In this document: piece after piece, positions 1 to 13,083 of the stretch
Position numbering within the stretch: the stretch's first letter is position 1
How the letters are laid out: the number at the start of each line of letters is the position of its first letter
Assembly (NCBI GenBank): GCA_018105865.1
Contig: CM030853.1
Location: forward strand, 907,357 to 971,356
Source of the DNA: Metaphire vulgaris
Taxonomy: Eukaryota; Annelida; Clitellata; Crassiclitellata; Megascolecidae
Length of the DNA: 64,000 bases
Reading direction: 5' to 3'
Made by a program: the position numbers and the translations under genes
Notes under the pieces: model-generated
The model's input: only the letters and a program-made list of their open reading frames with translations
Told to the model about the DNA's origin: nothing
The model's database searches: none

Positions 1-130
1 AATAATAATCCTGTCACGAATTCCTATTTATGTAGCACCTAGTTTATTCGTTCACATGACTTCAGCCTTCCTTTCAACGCAGAAGAATTGCTTTTAGCAT
101 AAACAAATAACACAGTAAACTACATCAACT

Positions 131-322
131 CAGTGGCGGCTCCACCGGGGGGAGGGCAGGGGGACCCGTGCCCCTATTGAGTGCCTGCCCCCCAGTGGCG
201 CCACCAGTTGGGACCCTATACTTAATACTACAAACATTAAACAACAAATGGTTGGCCCCCATGATTAGAAGTTGCCACCCCAACGCCCCCCCCTCACTTG
301 CCAAATCCTAGAGCCGCCACTG
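131..322. mobile_element. hAT-type MITE, TIR CAGTGGCGGCTC
   Basis: 192 bp bounded by CAGTGGCGGCTC and GAGCCGCCACTG and flanked by CATCAACT / CATCGACT (7 of 8 identical), an 8-bp target duplication as for hAT transposons. No coding capacity. A relative ends at 61720. Confidence 0.85.
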
Positions 323-419
323 CATCGACTAAATACAGTAACTGTCCATCCAGAGGCAAGATGATTCACTATTTTTACTCTCTCCTGTTCTTATTCAATG
401 GCCTTCCAATGAAAGCAAA

Positions 420-1060
420 GTGGCCTTTACAAAAGGACATATTTATGTGAAGCACGCGATACGTGCTGCTGTGACATCGGTTAGGACAGCGGTATGCAGC
501 AATGTCTTCAACAACCGCGAGAGGTCGTCAACGTTAAAACTTATGACTGTTCCAGATTTCACCCAAAAGCTCTTCCTCCAAAGGCTCTCTACTGCAGTTA
601 GTTTATCGTGGGAATCTGACAGGAACGTGCGAATTTATCTTAAGACATGTCGTCAAAATATCATTATTGCTGCAAACATCTGAATCGTGCAAAGAATAAT
701 TACGACCAGTTGCTGCTTCTTTAGGCCTTGCAGGTTTTGAGGGCGACCGGCTTGGCTTACGGTAATCACCAAAGCTTGGCAGTTTTTGACTGTAGCACTA
801 CAACTGCCGTTTCAGACTTCGCCCATTAAATGCCAAACACGAGATCACAATACTCATTAGGTCTAATGCAAATCGACGTTAGCATCTGGGATTTTCACAC
901 CGTTTCCAATAATAGTTACGTCGTAATTCTATCGCTTAGTAGATCTGGTCTCATTTCGCACTGAGCACGATTTATTACTAATTCTATTTATTAATTTTCA
1001 GCCTATTTATTTAACATTAGCATTTCCTGAAGGCTGCCGATTCAATCTCAAGTTTTTTAT
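420..1060. other. Unannotated intergenic stretch
   Basis: An 87-codon open frame (420-683, plus) shows no recognisable family and starts from GTG; no convincing gene or repeat seen. Confidence 0.3.
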
Positions 1061-1406
1061 GTTTCTTTGGTGAAAAGTTGCGCTACAAAAATGACACGAT
1101 CCGAGAAAAATTTCTCCGCCGTGTTATCGGCCGATACGATCGCTCCCATCCCTCCCTCCCCACCAGGGAAGACCCGGGGTGGGGTGGGTGGGGGAGGTAG
1201 GGGAGGCGGGGGAGAAAGAGATGCTTGAGTGAAAGAGACGGATGAGGAATTCCACCGGTGAGAACTGGACGGCGCTGCTGCTGTTGTTACATCAGCTGTC
1301 TGACGGCAGACGCCGTGAATCGAAAGCGCCAAACAGGCAGTCACTGATTGCCTCGTTCTGAGCGCCAAGAGAAAAAACATTCCACAGATCGACGGTCGGT
1401 TGGCTC

Positions 1407-1478
<72 letters not shown>

Positions 1479-1543
1479 AGAGACATAGAGAGAGAGAGAG
1501 AGACAGACAGACATACAGACAGACAGAGAGAAGACAGACAGAC

Positions 1544-1600
<57 letters not shown>

Positions 1601-1622
1601 GACAGAGAGACAGAGAGACAGA

Positions 1623-1666
<44 letters not shown>
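1407..1666. repeat. Compound (GA)n/(GACA)n microsatellite
   Basis: About 260 bp of GA dinucleotides, interrupted in the centre by GACA tetranucleotides. Frames through it encode only RE/QTDR low complexity. The same GA to GACA transition recurs near 9.5, 28.0, 35.6 and 55.4 kb. Confidence 0.95.
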
Positions 1667-1669
<3 letters not shown>

Positions 1670-1929
1670 CTCTATGCTGAACTAAAACAGGAAATGAATC
1701 AAACGCAAAGCAAAACATTTGCCCATAACATAACTCAAACGCACATCGAAGCCTACACGTTCAGTCTCCCTCCCTCACTACCCCCTTCACCCGGCACCCC
1801 ATCGCCACCCCACCCCACTATAATAAAGAACGTCGTACTCTGTAGGGGAAACACCTTGGAAAGCACAATACTCTTCTGTCTATGCGTCTGGAATTCTCTG
1901 AATGCGTAACGTTTTGCCAATAAAAACAA

Positions 1930-2340
1930 CCCATCGCCATTGCTTGATCTACGTAATATTCAGATGGCGATATAAAATTAGCGAATAACATAACAAAAAC
2001 AACAAATAGAAAAGCAAACGTTCTGATTAAATTGAATTCGGTGAGCGAAAGTCATACATTGTCTAAAAAATCTCATTCTCAAGGTGATTGCTACTGTTAT
2101 GACAGACAGACAGATAGACAGGCAGAAAGACAGGCAGACAGGCAGGCAGGCAGATAGAATAAAATTAGGAACCAGACAAGACCGACTGACTGATCGTGCA
2201 CGATAGGCGCTATATAAATGCTTTGTTAAATTACATTACAAACGGATAGACATATTGAATGTCCACCGCAGGAAGACAAAAATAACCAATATTTTGTCCG
2301 TAAGCTGGCGCCATATAAATAAATAGCAGATTGTCAAAAT
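1930..2340. other. AT-rich stretch with degenerate CAGA repeat and LINE/SINE-tail-like motif
   Basis: Contains short CAGA/CAGG repeats (2101-2155) and GGCGCTATATAAATG at about 2206, plus a second GGCGCCATATAAATA near 2307. This is a motif common at 3' ends of CR1/L2-like retroelements (inference). No gene seen. Confidence 0.35.
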
Positions 2341-2772
2341 GAATCGATCTCCGCAGCATCTGTCATCGAGGATTCAATTTCATCCCCGCAACACTTCCCC
2401 TAAAACAGAAGCGGCAACACAAAATCGCCGGCCTAATATAAAGTCTCTGCTTTCCTATTTCCCCGTCTTCCAAAGACAGAGACAATCCATCGAAAACCGA
2501 CGATGGCGTTGTGAAAAGACAGTCAAGATTTCCACAGATCAGAGAGATCAGATTTCAAAACAACGAAGCATGATTCCGTTAGCACTGTCTAACTGCAAGC
2601 AATCACCCGCAACCGCCCCCCCCCCAACAATGTATCTTTTCAGAATCGACCCACTGACCGCCCCCCACACCCCCTCACAAGATCCACTCGGGAAAATCTG
2701 TGGCCACAAAAAAAACTATAGCAGCTTCGCAATTCGTTACGTGCGTTGTCTCATCGATTGGGTTTTGGTTAC

Positions 2773-2880
2773 AAGGAGGAGCAGGAGGAGGAGGAGGAGG
2801 AGGAGGAGGAGGAGGAGGAGGAGGAGGACGAGGACGAGGAGGAGGAGGAGGAGGAGGAGGACGAGGAGGAGAAAAAGAAG
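2773..2880. repeat. (GGA)n trinucleotide repeat
   Basis: About 105 bp of GGA/GAG with occasional GAC. Overlapping frames give poly-R, poly-E, poly-G or poly-P, so no protein is inferred. Confidence 0.95.
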
Positions 2881-3396
2881 GGTGAGGGTTGCCTGTCAGA
2901 TGACAACAGCAACAACATGCAACCAACCAACCGCAAACGAATTAAGAGATGATCTTCGCACTAAGAAAGCCAGCCTAGAGCCGCCGTCGTAAATGGCTTG
3001 GCGTGATGCCCCCACCCCCACCCCGCCCCCCACCCCACCCCTGTGGGACTCGGTTACCACCGACCGTTCTGCCATTCATTCTGCACTCGACTGCAATATC
3101 ATTGGGACGCCACAGATCCTCGAAAGCACAATCTGCCGTTAACAAGACCAGAAGAGACTCCTGGAAACTTCTACAACGCCATTAAAGGCTTTCGAGATAA
3201 CGGACAAGCAGAGCATCCACCCGGCACCCCCAGTCCCCACACCCCATCCAACCTCCTCACGTCCCCACCACCCCCACCACCCCCACTCAATATTCACGCA
3301 ACAGACAAAGTTTAACAGCAGCTTCTGTACATAAAAGCACTGGTAATACCCACCGGTTAGACTATCACAAGAACATATTCTGGGCCGAGATACCTC

Positions 3397-3670
3397 TGCT
3401 CTCTGTCTCTCTCTGTCTCTCTCTGTCTCTCTCTCTCTCTGTCTCTCTGTCTCTCTGTCTTTGTCTCTGCCTCTCTGACTCTCTCAAAAAGGTCAAATGC
3501 CGCCGACAACGGTCACAAGACCTACTGTAGTCGAGTGTTTTGAGTCACATAGTTCGACCATACGAGTCTCATAACAACATGATAACAAAAGACTGAAAAA
3601 CACGCAGCGAGAGACATAACAGGCATACGGACATATTCAACGCATGACTCACAATGCCCCTGTGCGCGCT

Positions 3671-3706
<36 letters not shown>
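3397..3706. repeat. CT/CTGT tract and (GT)n tract
   Basis: CTCTGT-rich microsatellite at 3397-3485, followed after 190 bp by (GT)15 at 3676-3706. Confidence 0.9.
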
Positions 3707-3708
<2 letters not shown>

Positions 3709-3709
3709 C

Positions 3710-4470
3710 ATCAGGCGATTCAGTCAGTAAGTAAATCAGCACTCCAGTTTCAATTCACAAAAATTAAGCAAATAAGTAAAGCGGACAAATAAGTAATTAA
3801 TCAACACGTCGGTCGATATTCTTACATGATTTATGCAGCGCCGTATGTCACCCGGCTCAAGATTCTCGCAAGGAAATCCCCCTCCAATTATTAATAAAAT
3901 GCCGTTTTACCGTTTTACGTAAGCGATAATTGATACAGATAACTACTACGGCAGATAAATCGCCAGAGTTCAGGGTTCGACAGTGGGCCAGAAGGTCAGA
4001 GGTCGACCATAAAACTAGAGAGATCACGTGACTTTTAAAAACCTGCCAGTCGTATCAGTAAAATGAAATGGCGCTGTGCAAAGACCGGAGACGACATAAT
4101 TAGCGCCGACAGTAGGATATATCGACGATTTTCACGGCATCTTGAAGAACTGTCTCTGCTGTGGTTGACCGGGTCTAGCTAAACAGAAAGACATCCCTCA
4201 ATCTTGCGCTATATTAAAAAAACTCCAACGATTCCACAAACAGTTACAGTATCTTCGAACACGTCACTGGCCACAGCCACGTCTTGATCGAATAGGAAAC
4301 CAGCATGCAGGCGTTACGTACGTCAATACGACCAGAGCAATCGACGGATATAGCTAACGACAGTCGATACGTCTTCGTATATCCAGGGATAACTGAGGAG
4401 GAAGAGAAGGAGGAAGAGGTGATGCCGGTGGAGAAGAAGGTGAGGGGGTTGGAGGAGGTGCCAATTCTCC
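3710..4470. other. Intergenic, no gene recognised
   Basis: Unique-looking sequence with a TCACGTGA octamer at 4024-4031 and a purine-rich GAGGAAG stretch at 4396-4460. No open frame of interest. Confidence 0.3.
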
Positions 4471-4474
4471 ACTA

Positions 4475-4885
4475 AGAGGCTGTCCATTAATTATGTCAAC
4501 AATTTTTGGGCAATTTTTGACCCCCTCCTCCCCTTGTCAACAACTGTCAACTTTCACTTACCCCCCCCCATAATTACGTCAAAAACTGTTGACGCCCCCA
4601 ACCCCCAAGATCAATGACAGGTCCCAATAACAAGGTTGTTATTTTTTGCGGTGATGACCATTTTTCCCTTTTTTGCTCATCGAGTGTCAAAATGTGGTGA
4701 TGACCATTTTTGCCATGCTTTTTTCCATTGTGATAAGTAGTATTCCATGAAATTTCCTATTTTTTGATTATTTGTAAAAAGTGAAATTGTTGACGTCAAC
4801 TTCTCTTGACCCCCCCCTGTCAACAACTGTCAAACTTTTAAAAACCCCTCCCCTAAATTGTTGACGTAATTAATGGACAGCCCCT
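4475..4885. mobile_element. MITE with 30-bp terminal inverted repeats (GGGGCTGTCCATTAATTA)
   Basis: Left end GAGGCTGTCCATTAATTATG pairs with the right end GTAATTAATGGACAGCCCCT; about 410 bp, non-coding. CTGTCAACAACTGTCAA motifs recur inside. The right third is repeated at 11468-11604. No clear target duplication was identified. Confidence 0.8.
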
Positions 4886-5195
4886 AAATGTATCTTAACT
4901 TATAGGGAATGTGGTAATGAAAGAACAAGACAATGACACACACAGCAGCCGTTAGACAAAGACCTCTATTTGAGCGATGCCAGTTGTTACAGAATAAAAG
5001 TCTTATGGACACTCGGCTGCATAATAGAGAAAACGCGGCGACGCCACTGACTGACTCTCACGCTCGTAGCAAACAACACGATCCGCCTGTACAAAGCCAC
5101 ACGACGTATATCCTTAATACAGTACGCGAGATATCGGGCTTCAACTGTAATTAATTTTCCTGGAAGACTGGCGTTCTTATTTAGAAATCCAATTA

Positions 5196-5198
<3 letters not shown>

Positions 5199-5260
<62 letters not shown>
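5199..5260. repeat. (CT)n microsatellite
   Basis: About 62 bp of uninterrupted CT. Confidence 0.95.
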
Positions 5261-5261
<1 letters not shown>

Positions 5262-5548
5262 GTAACCCGATCGGTTTGCACAATGTGGTCGAATGCGTGA
5301 CAGCGATGCAAATGACGTCGAGGGAACAACCAATCGCATCCTCAGATATCAGAGGCCGAGTCACGTGACGCGCGCCGATCTGGACAATGGACTGTCTGTT
5401 GTGTGACCTTGAACCTTCACATACTGCGACGACAAACTATAATTTTTCTAGCGCCGTGTTTACAAATCAGAAGAAAAGACAATTTTGCCAAGACAAGTAT
5501 ATATCCAAGAATTCTAATGTACGGTCATTTGCATTTTTATCCCAACCA

Positions 5549-5674
5549 TTGGCGTAAACTTGGATGAAAAAGTAGGGATGGGGGCGAATCCCGAAACCTT
5601 TCCCCTTCCTTATTTTATAGGCGCTCAAAGGTGAAGGCTCGAGCGGCCTAAATGCCTAACAGAAGTTTGCGCCT
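5549..5674. mobile_element. Short MITE-like repeat, TTGGCGTAAAC ... GTTTGCGCC
   Basis: About 125 bp with inverted ends, a G-rich centre and the segment CCTAACAGAAG(T/C)TT before the right end. Related copies are at 39672-39799 and 43719-43848 (both inside Slp introns). Confidence 0.6.
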
Positions 5675-6069
5675 ATGACCTCGTCATTAGGCCAAACAAA
5701 AATGTATAGGCTAGAACTTAACCCAACACCTGCTTCAAAAAGCAGGGAATAATATAATAACAGGTGCGTTCTTCAGAACTAGCTTTTAGAGCAAACAACA
5801 CCCACGCACAGTGGTTACGATTCAATTTCGTTTACCGGATTTCAGTTTTCGATCTTAACCAACCAAAGACTCGTGTTTGTGCTGCACATTTTCCACGAGT
5901 ATTTTGGAGTTTAGGCAACCTCGAGACTCGAACATACACATGCACTCGTGCTTACATAAGTTGCATTTACTGCTAAGAGACCCCCCCCCCCCCCCCCACC
6001 CCACCCCATCCCCACCCACCCGATGCACCGGAATCACATCCGTTGGCGAAAGACGCCGTTAGGGGCTGA

Positions 6070-7280
6070 TGCTTCGAAACATCAAAGGGAAGAGGGTTTT
6101 TAAATTATACAGGAGATGAAACAGAATCGGGATTTAAGAGAAAAAGCAAAAAGTAGCTGAAGACACGACAAGAATATCAAAAACAGACAGACAGACAGCG
6201 AGACAAGACAGCGAGACAGAGACAGAGACGACCGATCACCCATTTTAGCAAACAGCGCACGAGACAGCGAGACAAAAGACAATTGCACGCGCGCTGAAAC
6301 GACAATTGCGCTAATTAAAAATGAGCAAAACACGGAGTCACGATCATCTTAGCAGGACAACGAGAAGGTCATTCGGTGAGACAGTTAATCAAAAACGGAA
6401 ACAGACGGAGACAGAGTCAAGCAGACTAAAAGACAGACACTCTAACGACAAGACAAGAAGCAATCGCAATCGCAGCTGAAACAAACAGCAAAGACTGAGA
6501 TGAAGAAAGAAAGACAGATGTAGGCCCTATATTGATAACGCAAGAACGAGTGTCAGCATGCAATTAAGAACGGCCTACGGTCTTCTAGGACATTGACATA
6601 GAGCAGATGTCGGACACAGTTAATGCGAATTATAGTTCCTGCCTTTACCGTTGACCTTCGTCCCTTAATACGAGGCAACGTATTAGCCTATAGGCCTACT
6701 AACCGGAATATAGTCAACAACTGAGTAACAATATGGCCACTTGAATTTCTATAACCAGAAAGTGGCAGTCAACTGATATCAAAGCAAACCGAACTATGGC
6801 TAACTATGGACATGCACTGTCACGTGCTACAACCATCATCATCATCATCATCATCATCACCGCCAACATCAAGATAATTCATTCCAGCAGCAGCAGCGTC
6901 ATCAATAGCAACATTTTAAATTAAGAAACTCACGAAAACAACCATGAAACTCTGCCATTGGCTTCAAGCAAACAGTAGACATATCTCCATAGACAACAGG
7001 CTGTTACACTGTTACGCATATTACCTTGTAAAACAGAAATCACAGCACAGAGCGAACGCTGCTATATTTTTAACAAACGAAGCAGAAAATGGAATACAAA
7101 ACAGAATTTACAGACCTCGTCAGCCTTGTGAACGAATGACTCTGTCGCTTATTAGGCTATATTCTCCTTTACGAACAGCCAAATGTCTTTCTGTAACGAC
7201 AATAATAATAATAATATAAAAGAAAAAGAACACGGAAACTCTCGACCAAATATCCGGACGGCGCCACAGCTTTCAAGATA
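6070..7280. other. Intergenic, purine-rich then unique
   Basis: 6120-6530 is rich in GAGACA/GACAGAC degenerate repeats. 6835-6860 is a short (ATC)n and 7199-7216 a short (AAT)n. No gene recognised. Confidence 0.3.
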
Positions 7281-7359
7281 CTCTTAAGGTCTGTTCTCAC
7301 AGAGCACCGATCTACAAAAAAACACAAAAACACACCCACGATGAAATCCCTTCGGAAGC

Positions 7360-7540
7360 GCTGGCCGGATTAACGATCGTCTGCGCGAAGACGAAGGCTG
7401 ACGTCGCCGGTGGCCCTCGACGACGGGTTCCGTCGGCCACGCCCACGTTGGGCTGTGGGGGCGTGGCGTGGTTGGCGCCTGGCTGGCATGCGCCCCGGCG
7501 TCCCTGAGCATCGACCCACCCGGGCACAAAACGTCGTCTA
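7360..7540. other. GC-rich/CpG-rich island of unknown role
   Basis: A locally GC-rich patch with many CpG and two GGCGTGG/CCACGCCC motifs, open in several frames on both strands. No protein family is recognisable. It may be a promoter or an unrecognised first exon. Confidence 0.3.
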
Positions 7541-7888
7541 CGGTTGCGTGTGATTGTATGTATCAGTATCATCACACGGTGGCTACTGTATATAAGATGT
7601 TTCAATCTAACCTTCTCAAAGCAATGCGGAGTGAAACCCTCCGTCGATTACGCATTACGCCGATACGGTTTTTGTTTTGTGTGTGTGGGTGGGTGGGGGC
7701 TCGGGAGGCTCGGGGTGGGGAGGGGAGGAGCATTGATTTAAAGAGTTTGTCGGTTCGGTGGAGTAGAATTTTTGCCAGAGTTTCTTGAAGACTCGGATCT
7801 TCTCTTGTGGGGGTTTTATTTTGGTCATAGTAATTACTCACATAAAGACATATGTTCGACGCATAGTTAGTAATTAATGGTGCTGGAT

Positions 7889-8358
7889 CAGAGGTTCGCA
7901 AACCACGGCCCGCGGGTAACTTGTGGACCGCCGGCTCTCAGAAAGTGGGTCGCTATACAGCAATATTTGATTTGATGACTGACTGCTTTTACAGCTGTAG
8001 AAGTTGGTTTCCGAAAGTTAAGAATGATATGACACATATTTTATAATTTCACAAACAATTAGATTCCCTGTGGATGTCTATTGAATCTATGTTTCATCAT
8101 TAGAATCGAGCTCAAGACAACCTATTTTAGGCCCATAGTCTAGATTTTAGAATTTCATAAAGTTGTGGTCCGCTTAATTGCCGAAAATAGTATACTATAG
8201 ACATTGGCCATCTACTTGAATAGCTTTGGACCCACTGAGAAGCTATAGACAAACCCGAATAAACTTCATCATATTTCGATGGGTGTTGTGCTTCGTGTTC
8301 AGACCCGTTTGAAAAGCTTCCACGAACTCATAAAAACCTTAGCAACGCAGAACCTCTG
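7889..8358. mobile_element. hAT-type non-autonomous element, TIR CAGAGGTTC
   Basis: Starts CAGAGGTTCGCAAACCACGG and ends CGCAGAACCTCTG; internal CGGCCCGCGGG motif typical of hAT/Charlie-like elements. 470 bp, no ORF. A second element is inserted right at its right end. Confidence 0.7.
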
Positions 8359-8361
8359 AAT

Positions 8362-8723
8362 CAGAGGTGGGCAAAATACAGTCCGCGGGCCTAATTCGAC
8401 CCGCGAGATCGTTTAGAAATATGCATACGAGCGACAGAAAGTGAGGCCATTCGAAATTATTTCACGAAAACATGGCCCTTTATTATAAACTCTTATAGAA
8501 ATGGTTATTGCATATTTTCGATATTTGAACAGCAAATATACAATATCGTAAAGCTGCTGTGCTATAGACTAGATCAATTATTATGCTAAAAGTTACCTAT
8601 AATGATAACGTACCTATAATGATGACGTAAGCCAGCACCTTAATTATAAACATTTTGGCTTTTTTATGTGCACCGGGCTTAGAACTCCTGCGGCCCTTTA
8701 AGGAAAAAGTCTGCCCACCTCTG
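8362..8723. mobile_element. hAT-type MITE, TIR CAGAGGTGGGCA
   Basis: 362 bp from CAGAGGTGGGCAAAATACAG to GTCTGCCCACCTCTG. Flanks CTCTGAAT / CTCTAAAT (7 of 8) form an 8-bp target duplication whose left copy overlaps the end of the preceding element, so this one landed second. Confidence 0.85.
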
Positions 8724-8729
8724 CTCTAA

Positions 8730-9295
8730 ATTCTTATCAACATGACGATTTGCAAGACCTTTGTCAAGTTGTCAGACAATGATGCTCCAATTGAAGTGTC
8801 AGCCGTGAATGAATGATTAGTCTGAACGTAAGACGAGAGACCGGGGAAATAAAAGTGAGCCAAGCGCCTTCTCAGTCCAATTATAATTATTACAATTATC
8901 AACGACGATGACTAATAACAGACATACTTATTAATTAAGCCGGTTGCAGAAGATGTGTGCTAACTGTGCTTGCTTACCAGGCCACAGCTAATTAGCCTAT
9001 ACACTAGCAGTTCATATATCAGCACCACTCTGTAGCAATTAGCTATCGACAGATGTCCCTTATTTAGATCCTATAGTCGACGCTGTGACTTTCCTCTTCA
9101 CGTATTTAGTCGTCGTAACTTTAATTTAATCCATCGTAACAGGGGACGACGATCTGTAAATTGGTGATTTTTTCCACGATTCGATTTACTTGGCTGTCGG
9201 ATTTAGGCCTAAGTGTTTTCGGCGCCCAATTCACTGTAGGAACTTCAGTGCATCTGAATTCCGTGCGCTGTACGAAAAAGATGACTCATTGAAAC
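8730..9295. other. Intergenic, no gene recognised
   Basis: AT-rich unique sequence; nothing identified beyond a TCACGTGA at 9349-9356 just beyond it. Confidence 0.3.
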
Positions 9296-9302
9296 AAAAA
9301 TC

Positions 9303-9490
9303 ACACCCTCCTCCTCCTCCTCCTCCTCCTCCTCCTCCTCCTCCTCCATCACGTGATCCTAATTTAGAACATCTGATGCCAGCAAAATATTCGTATAATG
9401 AAACGATTTACCATTACTGCCAGGTTAGAGAGTTGAAAGTGGATTTCTAACACACATATACGGCCAGCACACATCGGGACAGAGACAGGC

Positions 9491-9541
<51 letters not shown>

Positions 9542-9561
9542 GAGAGAGAGAGAGAGAGAGA
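9303..9561. repeat. (CCT)n, then (CAGA)n(GA)n
   Basis: (CCT)15 at 9303-9348; (CAGA)n passing into (GA)n at 9482-9561. Confidence 0.93.
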
Positions 9562-9599
9562 CGGACAGACGGACAGGGACAGAACAGGAAACGCTAAGT

Positions 9600-10680
9600 C
9601 GCCATGAGAAATATTTATGGTCTTTAATAGACCTTCAAATTCATTGCGTTGGTCTAATATTTAGTATCTATGGGTTATATATGTAATTAAGAAATTCTTG
9701 CGTGGGTGGTCAGCGGAGAACGTCTAATGACTGTTAATTATTTTATTAGCTAATTGGTTTTATCTAATCGGTCGCTTAACACTCGGTTCAAATTCTCCTG
9801 AGTGAAACTGAGAAGATATGGGAAGAGCCTAAGGGGGTGTGGGGGGTGGGGGGACGAATCGAGCGATGACACCCAGACAGACGAACGATAGCAGTCACAG
9901 ATAGAAGTAAACAGACAAAAAAGCCCCAGGGGTTGGAGCGTGAGGTCAGCAGGGTTCAGGAGTTCGTACGAGTAATCGCCACCCACTCATCATACTGACT
10001 AATTTTGGGCAGCACAACCTAAGGGGCAAGGAGGAGGAGGAGGAGGAGACGGAGATAACAAAGAATATTACACAGATGAATACAAGGAAAGGAAGGAAGA
10101 AAGGAAGGAAGGAAGGAAGGAAGGAAGGAAGGAAGGAAGGATCTGGCTGATAACTGGTCCTCAAAAGAACAAAGAGAAGACATCGATAACACCGATGGAG
10201 GGCGTATCTGAGTTTCACAGATAAAAGCATCAAAGTCCCGACGGACTTTTACCTCAAGATTATAAGAATGAACGCTCACATTCAAGAAAACACACAGACA
10301 GACAGACGGGCGGACGGACGGACAGGCAGACAGGCAGACGGGGTAACGACCGGTGATCACTTCAGGCGCCGACGTCTTTAGCGAGATCACGTGACTCCAT
10401 CTTTAGCACTTAATGGGGAAATACAGCACTCCTCACCTGGAAGACATTAACACTGGAATTCCAGCCGAGGGAAGATGGTAAACTACACTTAAGGATGAAA
10501 TCAGGAAGAAGAGGACGAGGAAGAGAAGAGGAGGAGGTGAAGGAGGAAGAGAAAGAGGTATAACATATAACAGCTGAAAATGAACGAGAAACAACATGGC
10601 GTGGTGTGATGACGACGACGACAATGATAATGACGACTGAAACTCACATAGAACCAAGTGTAAAGCTTAAATATTTATGC
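9600..10680. other. Intergenic, purine-rich microsatellites
   Basis: (GGAA)n at 10086-10140, GAGGA-rich patches at 10030 and 10500-10560, degenerate CAGACGGACGG at 10300. No gene seen. Confidence 0.4.
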
Positions 10681-10981
10681 GATTGTTAAAAGCATGAAAA
10701 GGACAAAGCATAAGAGATCGGCATCTATTTATAGCATGCACCAAACTGACATCAGGAAGCCAGGTATGCAGAAAGAGGCTGAATATAATACGCTGTACCT
10801 GCGTCATCATGATCGAGCGACGACAGCAGCTCACCTGGAATGGCATAACAGCAACACAGCCACTGCCTGTGATGACTCTTATATGACTATATATATAACT
10901 CCTCTATATGACTCTTGTGTTCAGAGGTGGAACACACGGCTGCCTCGAAGGCAGGCACATTACGACGGAGAAGTCTAACCA

Positions 10982-10983
<2 letters not shown>

Positions 10984-11049
<66 letters not shown>
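10984..11049. repeat. (TA)n microsatellite
   Basis: 33 TA units; cruciform-prone. Confidence 0.95.
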
Positions 11050-11051
<2 letters not shown>

Positions 11052-11126
11052 CTTAATCAGAGGCATCAAAGAGAAGCGACTGCACAGTACAATCAGCTTA
11101 ATCCTTCAAAACACAGACGAGAAATT

Positions 11127-11155
11127 CAGGGCGTAGCGACGGGGGGCGGTATATC

Positions 11156-11203
<48 letters not shown>

Positions 11204-11345
11204 CAAAAATCAGTCTACCTTAAAGCTTTTATGTGATTTACTATCATTAAATGTGGTTTATATGGTTAATATGGTTTATAGTTAAGATTTATACCCACCC
11301 AAAATATTTATACCCTCCCAAATAAAATTCCTGGCTACGTCCCTG
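11127..11345. mobile_element. hAT MITE family A (TIR CAGGGGCGTAGC), copy 1
   Basis: Ends CAGGGCGTAGCGACGG ... GGCTACGTCCCTG, flanked by perfect 8-bp duplications GAGAAATT (11119-11126 and 11346-11353). The subterminal TATA segment has expanded into (TA)22. Reverse orientation relative to copies at 14.1 and 40.2 kb. Confidence 0.93.
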
Positions 11346-11467
11346 GAGAAATTACGTTTTTAGCGAAACTCGTATCATTGACGGAAAAACACGCGAGAAT
11401 TTATAAGACACGAAATAAAATGAAGTAATTTAAACCAAGAGCCGTTTTTTTATTCAATTCAGCAAAC

Positions 11468-11604
11468 ATGAAATTTCCTATTTTTGATTATTTGTAAAAA
11501 GTGAAATTGTTGACGTCAACTTCTCTTGACCCCGCCCCTGTCAACAACTGTGAAACTTTTTCAACCCCTCCCTAAATTGTTGACGTAATTAATGGACAGC
11601 CCCT
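11468..11604. mobile_element. Truncated copy of the 4475-4885 MITE
   Basis: Near-identical to 4747-4884, ending in TTAATGGACAGCCCC; the left end is missing. Confidence 0.75.
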
Positions 11605-11973
11605 TAGGAAAAATATCGAGGAGAAAATGCTCAAATAATATTATGTTTGAATAATCGCTAATTGTCTTTATAAATCAGGCGCGCCTAGTTAGCGAAGATA
11701 ACACAGTGGCAAAGTATTTTATGACCACCCTATAACCCTCACACCCCGAGTAACGCGGGAAATACTTGTACGGGCGGAAACACATTAACCGTCGGTTGAT
11801 AAATGGAGTTTTCGTGTGGGAGGCAAACAGACAGCGGATAAAATCCATCTAGGTGGACTGTATATATTTTTAGATTCCGCCAAACGATTTTGTGACTAAC
11901 TGTTAGGAATTTGGCGGGGTTTTCCGTTGCAAATTGACAGCACACAACGACGAAACATTAAAAGTAGAAGTTG

Positions 11974-11975
<2 letters not shown>

Positions 11976-12021
<46 letters not shown>

Positions 12022-12052
12022 ACATCATCATCATCATCATCACCATCATCAG
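11976..12052. repeat. (ATC)n trinucleotide repeat
   Basis: About 75 bp of ATC with a few AAC/ACC variants. Confidence 0.93.
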
Positions 12053-12654
12053 CATCACTTTTATAATCGTACAATTTGAACTCTGCATAATAACGGTGAC
12101 ATTAATCTGGCATTGGGGAAAAAGTTAAAAACCGCAATAATAATAATGTATACAGAGTTTCATTGAACGCAGTTCGTCAGTAGCCTACGATATGAAAAAC
12201 ATTCTAAAGAAATACAGTCTCGGATGCGAAAATAATAAAACTGAAGATAATATCCTTCAACAGTTTTACTCTATATCAGTAAATCATCGATTAGCCATGG
12301 AGGGAAACAGAATAACGATATTATTATTTATGGCCGGTGTCTGGCCGTGCTGAGTACCAACTATCCATGGTCTAAATGCAGCATCGTATGCGGCCTGATG
12401 TTCAGTTCGTGTGTGTTCTGTGTCAAACGATTAAAGGGCAAAAATACCAGGAATTGTTATAGGACGATTTTTTTTATCAGATCAGACCTACATCGCGTGA
12501 CAGTGTACTTTGATTGGATGGCTGCAGATGATGGCCTGGTATTAATTCACACACATACACACGCACACAAAACACACACACACAAACACAGAGCGGAGAT
12601 CCTGTTTGACCCTTAATTAGCGAATTTGCCAAAATCATTAACCAGACATACTGT

Positions 12655-12899
<245 letters not shown>

Positions 12900-13083
12900 G
12901 CTGAGCTGTACCGTGAATTCAGAGCATTGGCCTCAAACCGATTTCAATGTTCATGTCCATAATTATTACCTGCTTTAGGCCTATTAATTATTAACAAATC
13001 CATGACCGTAAGCATGAAGTCTTAACGTTGATGAACACGAATACTCATAGAAAAGACCCTACCATAATCAGGTCACGTGATAA

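Noticed and set aside
1400..1909. 169-codon frame over the GA/GACA tract
   Set aside because: Low-complexity translation of a microsatellite (RE, QTDR), open on both strands.
2339..2992. 217-codon frame at 2339
   Set aside because: Half of it is poly-Arg from (GGA)n; no domain resemblance and unusual composition.
7284..7605. GC-rich overlapping frames at 7.3-7.6 kb as a gene
   Set aside because: No family resemblance, several frames open together; recorded only as a GC-rich island.
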